Positions 46,271 to 57,691 of a stretch of DNA of 64,000 nt are shown here, in pieces. Source of the DNA: Dryocosmus kuriphilus (Eukaryota > Arthropoda > Insecta > Hymenoptera > Cynipidae); assembly GCA_038277395.1 (NCBI GenBank), contig CM076189.1, positions 216,296,011 to 216,360,010 on the forward strand, in the 5' to 3' direction. Both the position numbers and the translations under genes were made by a program. The stretch's first letter is position 1; each line of letters opens with the position of its first letter. A model generated the notes under the pieces. That model did no database searches and had not been told where the DNA came from. It saw nothing but the letters and a program-made list of their open reading frames with translations.

Positions 46271-46669
46271 AAATAGTTTAATTTTCAAGCAAACAGCTGA
46301 ATTTTCAATAAAGAATTTACTTTTTCACCAATAACGTATTGTTGAATTTTCGGCTAAGAGTGATGAATTTTCAACCAAATCATTTATCATAATAAGAGTT
46401 TGCCCTAATTTATATATATTGTCGAATTATCCTTCGATCTCATATTTATATTGACGAATTACCATTTGTCATCATTTTTATTTTTTCTGAATTGTCATTT
46501 TTCACACTTTTCATTTTCCGGAACTCTCCCTAACAAAATATGAATGAACATTGATTTACTTGTTCATTTAATTTATAAAACATTTTTGGTGTCATCTTTT
46601 TGTTACCTTTTTTTGCAAAAAAGTTCACCTTTTCACCTTTTTTAACGACAATAGGTACTGTGATGACTG
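46271..46669. mobile_element. CAGTCATCA element, right part (E2)
   Basis: It follows E1 positions 9283-9671 closely (AAGCAAACAGCTGAATTTTC, GGAACTCTCCCTAACAAAAT) and ends GGTACTGTGATGACTG, the shared right terminus. Confidence 0.65.
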
Positions 46670-46706
46670 TAAGTACCATAATGCAAGGCTTAAATGATTT
46701 GATATT

Positions 46707-47761
46707 ACATTCTCATCAGAGAAGGTTTTAAATTTATGTAAAATTTGACTTTCACGGATTTCAAGAAATCTCCACGTTTTGAGACCTCCTGAATTCGAAA
46801 AAACGGTTTTTACGACGGTGTCTGTCTGTCCGTTGTCGTTGTCGTCGTCGTCGTTGGAGTCTGTTCCCACGATAACTTTCGAAGGACTAATCGGATTGGA
46901 GTGCGCTTTGGTACACTTCTTTAAGGGTTAAAAAGAAAGGACGACTTCGTTAACTAGCGGTTTTTGACCAATGGTTATGGTTTTATCCATCAAAAACGGT
47001 TTTCACAAAATCAAAAAATCTATTTTCTGGCTAAACTATGAGAGATACACAAAAAATGTAAGAAAGTAAAATTGTTCAATTCAAAAAGATCTACAAATTT
47101 TGTTTTAATCATTTTTAGATAAAATGCATGGTTTTTCTTTTAATCGATAAAACGTTATTAAAAATAAAAAATTTCAAATTTCCCGCCAAACTATGCAAGA
47201 TGCGGAAAAATAATAATAAACAAAGTTGTTCGCCTCAAAAAGATTTACAAATTTGCATCATTTTTTTGAGCAGACGCGTAGTTTTTGAGTTATTCGTGAA
47301 ATATGTTATGAAATATAAAGAAAACCACTTTTCAGCAAAACTATGCAAGATATGAGAAAATATTAACAAGCAGAATTGTTCACCTTGGAAAGAGCTACAA
47401 AATTTATTTATAAGACTCATCGTTTTGTTTTTAAGAATCGAAATCCTCTATTGTGGAAATTTGGAAAGTCACTAAAAAACTTGACCAATCTACAATGTGT
47501 TTTAAAAAAATGTAATTTTCGAGCGCGAAGCGCGAGTGTCATGATGAGAATGTATTCCTTAAGGGCGATAGAGCCTTAAGTAGAACAAATTCTTTTATAG
47601 TTTTTAATTTAAAGGTTTATACGATCCATAAACACCGAGCGCGTAGCGCGAAGTGAATAATTTATCGAGCGCGAAGCGCGAGTGCCAACAGACGCGCGCC
47701 CTAGGCGCGCTCATACTACGCGCGAAGCGCGCGATGAGAATGTGCCCGCGAAGCGGGCAGA
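46707..47761 (+). mobile_element. H element copy, shorter version
   Basis: ACATTCTCATC at 46707; a short GTC microsatellite lies at 46833-46857. Only three internal units remain, then the CG block, GATGAGAATGT and an intact terminal hairpin GCCCGCGAAGCGGGC. About 200 bp shorter than the 1.28-kb copies through loss of internal unit sequence. The short antisense frame is broken by TAA in the CTTTTTAACC segment. Confidence 0.75.
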
Positions 47762-47778
47762 TTTTTTTTGTTTGTAAT

Positions 47779-48262
47779 GTCGCATAGTTTTTGAGTTATT
47801 CGTGAAACATGTTATTCAATATAAAATATCCACTTTTCAGCAAAATTATGCGACATGAGAAAATATGAAACAGCAGAATTGTTCATCTTGGAAAAAGCTA
47901 GAAATTTTATTTATAAGACTGATCGTTTTTCTTTTAGGAATCGAAAACCTCTTTGTAAAAATTTCGAACATCACAAAAAGACTTTACTAATCTACAATGG
48001 ATTTAAAAAAAATCAATTGTCGAGCGCGAAACGCGAGTGTCATGATGAGAATGTATTCCTTAAGGGCGATAGAGCCTTAAGTAAAATACTTTCTTATGTA
48101 ATTTTTACTTTAAAGGTTTATACGATCCATAAACACCGAGCGCGTAGCGCGAGGTGAATAATGTATCGAGTGCGAAGCGCGAATGCCAACAGACGCGCGC
48201 CCTAGGCGCGCTCATACTTCGCGCGAAGCGCGCGATGAGAATGTACCCGCGAAGCGGGCAGA
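47779..48262 (+). mobile_element. H element, 5'-truncated tandem neighbour
   Basis: It begins inside the last internal unit (GTTTTTGAGTTATTCGTGAA) and continues to the CG block, GATGAGAATGT and terminal hairpin, followed by a T run. It lies within 20 bases of the end of the previous copy, giving a second same-orientation pair in this window. Confidence 0.7.
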
Positions 48263-50480
48263 TTTTTTTTTTTTTAATGTATTGTTTCTTAACCAGTGCA
48301 AATATTTTTTGTTGAAATATTTTTAATTCCGAAAATTAAATTTCTATAGTTTCAAAAAGGACATCTTTCGTAATTGTACATTGAAAGCGTTCTTGTGATA
48401 GACATTTGTGAAGCATGCAAGTCTTGTGTAATATTATTGAGAGGCAGAAGAGATATAAGCGCCTACATTATATCAAATTGCGAAGGGCAAGGGCCGTGCC
48501 TGTTGCACATAGATATTCTTGCCACGCACAAGATCGATAAAGCTCCCGTGGAAATTTCATCGGAAAGCCGACCGCGTCGGGTAAGTCAACCAAGTTTTGC
48601 ATTCGAAAGGGATCGAGAACCAAGCCAAAAGTCTCATAAAATTGGCTTCCATCCCAGATTTTCCGATGCTCTATCGCTAATGCAAACATTCGAAGCATTA
48701 CTCAATTTATAGATAAGGCACTCGTCTTAAGAGGGATTAAATTTTGAATTTTTTCTTCAAATTGTATATGATCCACTTTTTGATATCAATTCGGAATTCT
48801 AGAGGCTTTAGTTTAGGAATAATTGCAATTTTATCAGTAGGGGATCAAAGCTTATTCATCCATGTTTCGTTGAAAGCAATTTGTATTTAATTGTAAGTTT
48901 CACTGAAAGAAAAAAAATCGAGAGAGTCGTGTTTTTATGATTTATAATGAATGTTTGAAAAATATAAATTAAATAATTAAATAATGTGTATTTTTCAGGT
49001 AAATATTAATTTTGATTCATTATTTAATACCTTACTGTTCATTCATTTAAAAAAATTTAATTTAGTTTAAACTGTAAATCTTCTTGGCGTCTCTATTCGT
49101 AAAGTATTAGGTATAAACTTAGTTTCTAATTTAAATTCTCATTACATCCACTTATATAAATAAACTGAGTTTATCATATTTCTCTCCGTTTTGAATGTGT
49201 AATTACATTTAAGTCATAATTTCTCTCTGTATGCTGTTGTAGTTAAATTTACATTATACTAATTTAAGCTTATAAATTCCTATTGTTTTTCATTTATTAA
49301 TGAAATTTAATTTACAACTTTTCTCTTCGCTGTATTTACTTTACATTAATATCACTCAGTTTGTAATTTAAATCTCCATTTTATACTTTTCATAATCAAA
49401 TATAGTTCTTTAAAACAATTAATTAATAAAATTTACATTATGGAAATACTCAACTCCCATGTAATGGAAATCAGTGAAAATTCACTAAGAATTAGTCAAA
49501 TTGTACTGGGAATCAATAGCGTAGTTCTAGTCACATCAAACAGTGAAAATTAATGAAGAAATCAATGAATATTCACTGATTCCTTCATTCGCCGTAATTT
49601 TGAGAATTACAGTTAAATTCACTTTAATTCCACTTATGTTTCACTGCCTTTTCAATACAAAAATTTACTGAAATTGCAGTGACACTTCTTAAAACTTCAG
49701 TAGCTTTTCCTATTCCTACTTTGAAATCAGTGAAAAACAACTCGAATTTTTGTAAGTGGCCAATGATTCGTTAGTGAATTTTCATTGATTGAGATAGCTA
49801 GAAGTTCGTAATTGATTTTCAGTAAAATTTGACTGATTCAGAGTATGAGAGAAATTTGCACTACTTCAATGTTTTGCTAAAAGAATCACAAAAGACCTTT
49901 AAGTCAAACCTCTGATGCACAATTTTAATCCTATTCTTTGGAAAAATGATATGGTATATTCTTTTAAATTGAATCAGTGGAATTCCACAGAGAATGATTA
50001 ATGATCTTCTGACTACTTGAACCAGTGAAGATTAACTGTAAATTAGTGACTATTCATTTCTGTTGGAAGTTCAATTAGGTGCGACTGGAATTTAAGCGAA
50101 TAGTCACCGATTCCCAGTGAAGTTTTTTTAATTCTCAGTAAATGTTTACTGATTCAAATTTAAAAAGCCTTTTTTCCAATATTATGTAATTTTTTTTTAT
50201 TGACAGCATAACAGTTCTTTATACAAAATTCCCATGCTAAAACAATTACAAATAAATTTAATTTGTGATAATTTATTATTTAAATCTTACTAAATCCGCC
50301 ATCTTATGCAAATACGTATCCCTAGTGTCTTCATTACACAGTATAATCATTAATTAAATGTTAAAAATTTTCTTAAATACAAAAACTAAATAATTACTAA
50401 AACAGTCGCAAAGATAAGGAAAATAAAGTTAGAAACTAAAGCAAGCAAAAGATTTGAGCAAAACAGAAGCCCCATAACAA
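48263..50480. other. No confirmed gene; GC-balanced patch at 48370-48710
   Basis: A patch at about 48370-48710 is open on both strands (112 codons plus, 76 codons minus). On the plus strand a GTAAGT donor at 48581 and possible TAG acceptors upstream (about 48404 or 48517) would allow an exon, but no product is recognised. From about 49440 to 50160 the sequence is built of TCAGTGAAAATTCACT-like words and reads as a decayed repeat. Confidence 0.3.
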
Positions 50481-51180
50481 CATTGCAGCATTGCTTTGTA
50501 CCGGTGAAGACGCTCCCGCGTGCACGAGATCCGGCTGTCCAAATATTTATTTTCACACAAAATTCACTCACCTCCTTAATAATAAAAAAGGACCTATCTC
50601 AGGAATCGTCAATGGTGTCACTTATCCTACGTCCTCCATCGATGATGAGATAAAATTCTGTCAGAATCGCGATTCTCGTCGGGCCGAGCGCGACGACCTC
50701 GTGTCCAGGACTGAACTTCGCAATGGCTCCGCGATAATGGCGCAGTCGTTGCGAGAAATAATTTATTTATTTATTATATGGCGGGTCCTTGCAAATTTGC
50801 CGGCAGGTACCGGCCTACCGCTTTTTGTGCGAGAATTATCAGAAAGCGCGTGCTGCGATCCGTAGTGCGTAAGTCCTCGTTCCCGATGTAAACATGGGAA
50901 TGAAGCATGCGCGAGAAAAGTAACCCCCGTAAAATGGGGTTGCCTCGCACCCCCATACGCGAACCATCGGTATATGGCTATATGGCTGGAATGGTGGCAG
51001 TTCATGGGGGGGCGAGAAGCGACTATGGGAAAGACGATCAATACGGGCCGCAGCCGCTTTTCCTGGGGTGTTCATCCCCGTACCGGTGTTCGATACTAGC
51101 ACAGATGCACGAGATTTTAGCACAATGTTGCAGGGACTTTTCCTAGAGGCTAATCGAGTTGGTGTGAAGGGCACGTTTTT
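50481..51180. other. GC-rich patch with overlapping frames, unassigned
   Basis: The sequence is clearly richer in CG than its surroundings and stays open on both strands (for example 50491-50865 plus, 50839-51174 minus). None of the predicted proteins is recognisable. It may be a CpG-rich promoter/first-exon region or a degraded transposon. Confidence 0.3.
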
Positions 51181-51699
51181 CCTCCCTCCTTTTCTGCCGA
51201 AGTGAGAGATGATTATATGTATGTAGTTTAGAAACAGATGGTATAAGGTTCTGCGATTATTTCACTCTTATTTGTAGTTGAGGCAATATTATAAAATTTT
51301 TGTTTCCACTTTACAGTGAATTCATTTTAAGTGCATTTTACAGATTTTATTGTACAGTTACATAACAGTTAATTAGTTGCATCGTTGTGAAGATAATAAT
51401 TTGAAATTAAAATACGTATCGTATATTCCGGGTATCTCGCTTTACCTGACACTCTTCAGCTTCTTGGTTTTACCATAATATGAATTTTAAAAAATTTTAC
51501 TATTACAGTCAGTCTTGACAAGATTATAGGAATGGGAGTACAGGGTTCTAAAAATCAGAAAACTTATTTTACTTTATTTGTGTAAAAACCCCTAATTTTA
51601 TTGATAAAAAAAGCGGTCTCTACGATACAAATAATTTAGTTGATGATTTTTTCCATCATTATTAATTTTTGTACACTCAGCGGCTTAAAGTTTGCGTTT

Positions 51700-52350
51700 A
51701 ATTTAAAAAAAAATTTTTAATGTTGTACAATGCTGAAAGAAAAAGGTACTCATTATTTATAATTTAAATATTATTATGGACGTTCTTTTTTAATTCAAAT
51801 AATATTTGATATTGAAAAAGAAATTCTAAAAATTTGAGATAAAAAAGAAAACATATTTAAAATTCAATAACAATACATATTAGCATAAAAAGATTTTTAA
51901 AAAAATTTAAACATTATCAAACTAGCATTGAACTACTGATTAACACGTATAGCATCCTAACTATTAATTTAATTAATTATGATACCTTCATTTCGTAACA
52001 AATGCTTCTAATTAAAAATCTTATCTAAAATTTTGTTTTATACATTTAGTTTAAAGAATAAGAACCTAGTTTTGTAGGGGAATCACTTTTTTTTTACTCT
52101 AAAACTTTATGAGAATTTCATATAAGAATAAAAGTTTAACGTTATACTATTATTATTTTATTTCATACAAGAACTTTTCATAAATGAATTTATAACTAAA
52201 GTATAATAAGTTTCTCCTTAGTGTTTCGTGGCTTCTGTATTATACTTTTTTAGTTTTTTAAATATTAAGTTTAGCCGAAAAGGCATCTATAGAAATCAAA
52301 CGGAGTCTTGTTTACGTCCCTGAAGTATTCCGTTAATAGCAAGATTTCGT
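51700..52350 (-). repeat. 3' flank of the decayed paralogue, repeated elsewhere
   Basis: Segments here recur next to the intact gene: 52030-52270 matches 54880-55135 (AAAGAATAAGAAC..., ATAACTAAAGTATAATAAG) and also 54290-54430. 51700-51890 matches 54445-54600. ATTATCAAACTAGCATTGAACTA at about 51913 recurs at about 56534. These shared flanks mark a locally duplicated block rather than a dispersed transposon. Confidence 0.55.
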
Positions 52351-52582
52351 TTAAAAAACTTGATTAACCTGAACTACCTGAACCACTTGATCCACCTGAA
52401 CCACCTGATCTGCCTGAACCACTTGATCCGCTTGAACGACTTGTTTCTCCTGGGTTACCTGAAGTACCTGAATTTATAGGCCACGTGATCAATATCCGTG
52501 ATAGGCGCGTATTGCATTTCTACTGAAAAAAATGAGTAATTGAAAAGCAAAAAATTATTCACTAATTCAATTACTATATAGT

Positions 52583-53936
52583 TATACAGGGTGGCACAAA
52601 AGTATGGAAACCCTTGAATAACTCATCAGGAATGAATTTTTTTTTTTAAATATTGAATACAAAAGTTTTAGGATTTTTCCCTGGCTATTCAATAGCGACC
52701 TCGGTTTGACCTTGACCATGACCTTAAAGGTCATATTAAGGTCAAATTCAATTTTTTAAATGGGAAGCCTCATTTTTTATTGCGGATTTGGAAAGAGCAG
52801 GAAATTTTACGTTCAACTATGACCTTGACCATGTCCTTGACCATGACCTTGAAGGGCATTCCAAGGTCAAACTTGTTTTTTCAAATGGAACCCCTTTACA
52901 TTTTTTAAATGGGAAACTCCATTTTTATTGCGGATTTGGAAAGAGCAGGAAATTTTACGTTCAAGTATGACCTTGACCATGTCCTTGACTATCACCTTCA
53001 AGTTTATTCCAAGGTTAAACTTGTATTTTCAAATGGGAACCCCTATTTTTCATTGTGGATGTGGAAAGAGCAGGAAATGTTATCTTCAAGTTTAACCTTG
53101 ACCATGACCTTCAAGGTCATTCCAAGCGAACTTGTTTTTTCAAATGGGAACCCCCATTTTTTATTGCGGATTTGGAAAGAGCAGGAAATTTTACCTTCAA
53201 GTGTGACTTTATTCATAATAATGCTCTTGGCCTTGAACCAGGCTTTCAAGATCATTTTAAAAAGATTTTTTCAAGAGTTCTAAAAAATTACAGTGACTGT
53301 AGGGCCAGCCAGGTCCCCTGATCTGACTCCACTTGACTTTTTTCTTTGGGGCTACATAAAAAATAAAGTGTACGTTACTAAGCCACGAGATTTAGAAGAT
53401 CTAAGACAAAAAATAGTCAAAATCTTGCTTTGATATTACACCTGATATGATAAGGAGTGCGATATAAAATTTTTATGTCCGTCTAGGAATCTGCCAGGAT
53501 TTTGGTGGAGAACATTTTGAACACAGGTTGTAAGCCTTGCCTTAATTGGCCGGTATCGTTAGCCTTGTCTTAACTGGACGGACCATCTCCTTGCGCCTTA
53601 CCTTAACTGAACGGATCATCTCCTTGCCTTAACTGACTGGAATCGTTAGCCTTGCCTTAGCTTGATGGACCCTCTCCTTGCCTGGTCATTGTGAAGGTTA
53701 AAATTGAAAATAAAGTTTCCTGCTCTTTCCACATCTACAATGAAAAATAGGGGTTCCTATTTGAAAAAATAACTTTAACCTTGATATGACCTTCAAGGTC
53801 ATGGTCAAGGTCTAACCGTGGTCGCCATTGAATAGCCAGGGAAAAATCCTAAAACTTTTGTATTTAATAATTTAAAAAAAAATTTATTCCTGATGAGTTC
53901 TTCAGGGGTTTCCATACTTTTGTGCCACCCTGTATA
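52583..53936 (+). mobile_element. Mariner-like chimeric element with internal tandem repeats
   Basis: The ends TATACAGGGTGGCACAAAAG and its inverse at 53917-53936 extend as paired sequence for about 65 bp. TA flanks both sides. The interior has four to five ~120-bp units (52690-53210) built on TGACCTTGACCATG and GGATTTGGAAAGAGCAGGAA, and an inverted partial unit at 53690-53830. Next to these is a transposase C-terminal fragment, and at 53540-53680 a ~35-bp repeat of CCTTGCCTTAACTG. It lies in the intron of the decayed paralogue. Confidence 0.75.
53311..53433 (+). pseudogene. Mariner transposase C-terminal fragment
   Basis: Forty open codons read RSPDLTPLDFFLWGYIKNKV, then YVTKPRDLEDLRQKI, ending at TGA (53431-53433). 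The SPDL..LD.FLWG block is the region around the last catalytic acidic residue in mariner-type transposases. The rest of the protein is absent, so the element cannot move by itself. Confidence 0.8.
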
Positions 53937-54130
53937 CTTAACTATTTATTTGTAAAAAAAAGACTAATCTTCAGTTAAATTTGACTTTTAGGTTCTGATA
54001 TGTTAATTTAAATTAATTGACATACTTCAGCGGATTCGTATTTGCAGAATCACTCAAAAATAAATAAAAAATAACGTACCTGTCAGGAACAAGCTAATGC
54101 AAAAAAGCATTAAGATAGAAAGCACCACTA

Positions 54131-55138
54131 ATTATTTTAGATAAGTATTATATGCATTATTATCGGTTCAATTGTTCCGCGTTATTTCAGGTCAATTATT
54201 TGAAAAAAGACAGAAAAAATTATAGAGAAAAGTAATACAATTTTAACCCTTTGTTTGTCAGACGACAAGGCGCTCCCTGCTACAAAGAAGCTTTTAATTA
54301 AGGATCTTGTCAATCATTTTTCTTTTCACTTAGATTAAAGAATAATAACATACTTTTATAGAGGAATCAATTTCTTTACTCTCAAACTTTATGGAGATTT
54401 TTTATAAGAAGAAAATGGTTTTCGTTATGTTAAAAAAATTTTGTTTGAAAGTTGTATAATTTTAAAGGTAAAAAGCACTAATGATTTATAATTTATTAAT
54501 TTGAATATTATTGTGGATGTTATTTTTAATTAAAATAATATTTTACACTGAAGAAATTCTAAAAGTTTGCCATATAAAAAGTTTTATATTTTAAAGTTTC
54601 AGTTTGAACACCGATTTATTTTCAAATGCTTGAAGCTTTAGATTCACTTTCGATTCTTCGTTGTTCAATTTTGAACAATTAATTTTCAAATTGTTGGATT
54701 TTGTATAGGGTAAATAATTATGTATTAATTAAATTACTTACTTGACATATTTGAGTCATTTTATTCAATGATGATTTTTCAAACGCTTATTTGAAAAGTT
54801 TTCGGTTCATTTTCGAAGGCTTACAATTTTATTGATTAAATATACGATAGCTTAATTTCGTAGGAAACGCTTTAAGTTAACAATCTTGTCAATAATTTTT
54901 CATTTTTATACGTTATATTAAAGAATAAGAACACAGTTTTGTAGGGAAATCGATTTTTTTACTTCAAAACATTATAAGAAATTTATATAAGAATAAAAGC
55001 TTAGCGTCAATTTAGTATTATTTTATGTCAAACGAGTACTTTTTGTACGTCGATTTATAACTAAAGTATAATAAGCTTCTCCTTATTGTTTTCTGACTTT
55101 TTTTTTACTTTTTCCATTTTTTAAATGATGATTACACC
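54131..55138. other. Duplicated flanks between the peptide gene and its paralogue
   Basis: 54131-54250 corresponds to the promoter-side flank of the intact gene (about 56070-56215). 54290-54430, 54445-54600 and 54880-55135 are copies of its 3' flank. No further exon copy is visible, so a third unit, if it existed, has lost its coding part. Confidence 0.5.
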
Positions 55139-55866
55139 CTAGTAAATCCAGGAGAAAATGTAGCTAACTGCACTCTTGGTGTAGGCCATGATGAACCAGA
55201 TTATGTCTGAAATACCCGATTCACTTGAACCACCTGAACCACTTGATCCGCTTGAATCGCTTGATCCGCCTGAACCACTTGGTCCTTCTGAACTACCTGA
55301 TTCCCCTGGGTTACCTGAGTCACCTGAAATTGTATCACCCCCAGGAACAGTATCCGTGGTGTCAGATGATTGCGCTTCCACTGAAAAAAAAGATAATATA
55401 AGCTAATAGTTTCAAATCGTTTCTCTAAAAATCAGAATTAGTTAAAAATGAATAATTGGAAGCAAAACGTCATTCACTAGTTCAATTATAGTCATGTATT
55501 TTACTATTTATTTGTCAAAAATGACTAATCTTAATTTGACTTCTAGGTTCTGATATTTGACTAATGAATTAGTTATATTACTTTTATTAATGTTACAATA
55601 ACTTTTTTTTACTAACAGTTATGTAAGTTTGACGAATAAGCAGTCTAAATTTGACAAAAATGTGGGTAATTTAAACTAATTGACACTTAAAGAATTTTAG
55701 CGGACTCATATTTCTAGAATTATAATTCTGGAAATATTATAAATAAATAAATAAGTATATTTGAGTATACTAAAAAGTAAATAAGAACTAGCATACCTGT
55801 CAGGAACAAGCTAACGCAAAAGAGCATTAAAATAGAAAGAACCACTCTTAACAAGGTAAACCGCAT
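55139..55866 (-). CDS. Two-exon gene for a small secreted Gly/Ser-rich protein (103 aa)
   Basis: Exon 1 (55866-55797) starts with ATG and encodes 23 residues beginning MRFTLLRVVL, a basic start and a long hydrophobic core: a signal peptide. A GTATGC donor, a 416-bp intron and a T-rich TTTTTTTTCAG acceptor lead to exon 2 (55380-55139), ending with TAG. The summed 312 nt is an exact number of codons. After the signal come an acidic Ser/Thr/Asp segment (about residues 24-45), a Gly/Ser-rich stretch (about 46-79) and a 24-residue hydrophobic tail rich in Ile, Trp, Tyr and Phe (80-103). There are no Cys in the mature part. I recognise no family and assign no activity. The start and splicing are supported by a decayed paralogue with the same exon-intron layout at 52364-54130. 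A membrane-anchored or self-assembling product is as possible as a soluble one. Confidence 0.75.
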
Positions 55867-55970
55867 TTTGAAGAATGTTTTATTAAGAAGGTTTAATTCT
55901 AAAGACAGGAGCTGAATAACTTCAACAATGTTTTAAATGCTTAAGTGTTTCAATTTTTAAATATTAGTAT

Positions 55971-55980
55971 TATATATACT
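55971..55980 (-). promoter_or_regulatory. Candidate TATA box of the secreted-peptide gene
   Basis: The minus strand reads AGTATATATAATAC about 105 bases upstream of the ATG, a suitable place for a TATA box with a short 5' UTR. Position and match only; no other element was identified. Confidence 0.4.
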
Positions 55981-56229
55981 CTTTACGCCCAATCATCTTT
56001 TTTTTTTCAATTGTCGTTGCGATAAAAAAAGTCATGCGATAAAAAAGCGGTTTACACGGAGCATATAATTATGTTACATAAATATTGCATGCATTATTAC
56101 CGTCTAAATTTATGCACTTTTTTAAAAGTTGGTTATTTGAAAAAAAAGAAAGAAATGTAGAGAAAAAAAATAAAATTTTAACCTTTTCTTTGGCAGGCGA
56201 CCCTTTTCCTACAATATTGTCTATCAGAA

Positions 56230-57691
56230 AATTATTTTTATATTTTTAACTATAAAATCCTATGGGATAAAAAATTTTTTGACTTCAAATTTTCTCGTTA
56301 CTCAAAAATCTTGGAATCTTGGAATCTTGGTTCTAAAAATATGTGGTTAAAATTATTTGTTTTCAAACTTATATGAATATATTTTTTAAACTTTAGGGAA
56401 CCATATTGTCAAACCTAATTGTCAATTTCATTTCGATTATTAATTTAGAATCAATTTTAATTCAAATTCCAGCTACTTAAATAATAATTTAAAGCAAAAA
56501 AAAAATATCTGTTTTATAAAAATATTGCATATTATCAAACTAGCATTGAACTAATGATAAGAAATTATGACGTCAGTCTGATAATATAGAATTTCTAACT
56601 GAAGGTTATGTAGTTATTATGAACTAAACATTGCATGTTCGTTTTAAATATTGTTTATATCTTTAAAAATTGCAACTTATTTCTTTTTACAAATTACTAG
56701 AAAACTAAAAAGTCATTAAAATCTAAATAATTATTTATTTTATTATTATTTATTGAATTAAAATTCAGAAATGGAAAATTCCAGGATTATCCACCGACCT
56801 TGGAACTTAGTTAAGCTTCCTCGGATTTCATTGCTTAAGCTTTAGCTTCTCGGGTATCTCACTAAGAATTCACCCTTCAGCGAAGCAACCCTAGTGGGGA
56901 GAAACCCTTGGACAAGATCCACCCCATAATATTATAGAGACTAACTAAGAACTACCAGACTGCGTGGCACGACTAAACGACCCCGGAGCCATAGATAGAT
57001 GCAAATTATCGTCAAGGACTATTCCTACCCCACGAAATTATTTTTCTCCTTTCTTCTGACAACCCTGCCGGCCTCTTCACTTTCAACTGCTACGACAAGT
57101 GGTTTCAAATGCCGATTAATTTGTCTCGCTGAAAAAAATCACCCCAAAATGTAAACCACCCTTAAATAAAGCCCTTTCAAATTGCCATGTTTTAGTTGAC
57201 GTACAATATATTTTATAGAAATTTTAAAGTAATTGTTGAGGGGATTGAAAAACCTTCGATTGAATCAAATAAATTAGATTGAAATAAAGTTTTCTTCTTA
57301 ATTTCTTTTAAATCGCAGTTTAGTAAAAATTATATAGTTGTTCTTCCTCACTCTGTGGGGAAACACGGATTTTCTCCACTTACGGCAGGGAGGAAAAATA
57401 AAGTCGATATTTTCCCGTATATGTCGATATTTGAGATCTCACGCGTGAGTGCAGCAAAGTTCACATTAGTTCAGTTTGCAACATGGCGTCATTGCCAGTT
57501 CGTATTTTCGCTCATGCTATATGCAGTCGTCAAAAATCGAATTTCCCATGCAATCGTTGTGAAAAATAGTATGCACAACTCAGTGGGTATCGACAGATTC
57601 ACCATGAACATAAAGTTGGTAGCACAAAACCGCATGAATCGAGCTTGCACCGAATTTGCTGTGCAATGTACTATATTTTTAAATGTGCCCA
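56230..57691. other. No gene; possible non-LTR retrotransposon 3' end
   Basis: On the minus strand, GC-balanced sequence at about 57100-56770 ends in TTCAATAAATAATAATAAAA-like simple repeats near 56725. This is how many insect non-LTR elements end, but no reverse transcriptase reading is present. A frame at 57355-57699 is open but unrecognised. Confidence 0.3.

Larger units (their letters stand above)
52364..54130 (-). pseudogene. Decayed paralogue of the secreted Gly/Ser-rich peptide gene
   Basis: An exon 1 remnant (about 54130-54080) retains the signal-peptide segment and the GACAG|GTACGT donor, but the initiator ATG and first codons are gone. An exon 2 remnant (52522-52364) has the TTTCAG acceptor and aligns with the intact gene (TAGAAATGCAATAC against TGGAAGCGCAATCA). 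A frameshift leads to an early stop before the Gly/Ser-rich stretch. That stretch (GTSGNPGETSRSSGSSGSG...) is open only in another frame and ends at TAA before the hydrophobic tail. The intron holds a 1.35-kb mariner-like element. Upstream sequence (54130-54250) matches the upstream region of the intact gene. Confidence 0.7.

Noticed and set aside
50491..51174. Overlapping 111- and 124-codon frames as genes
   Set aside because: Open on both strands because of GC-rich composition; no recognised motif, start context or splice structure to choose one.
55188..55406. Pro/Glu/Leu-rich frame on the plus strand
   Set aside because: It is the antisense of the Gly/Ser-rich exon 2; the minus-strand gene has splice sites, a signal peptide and a paralogue.
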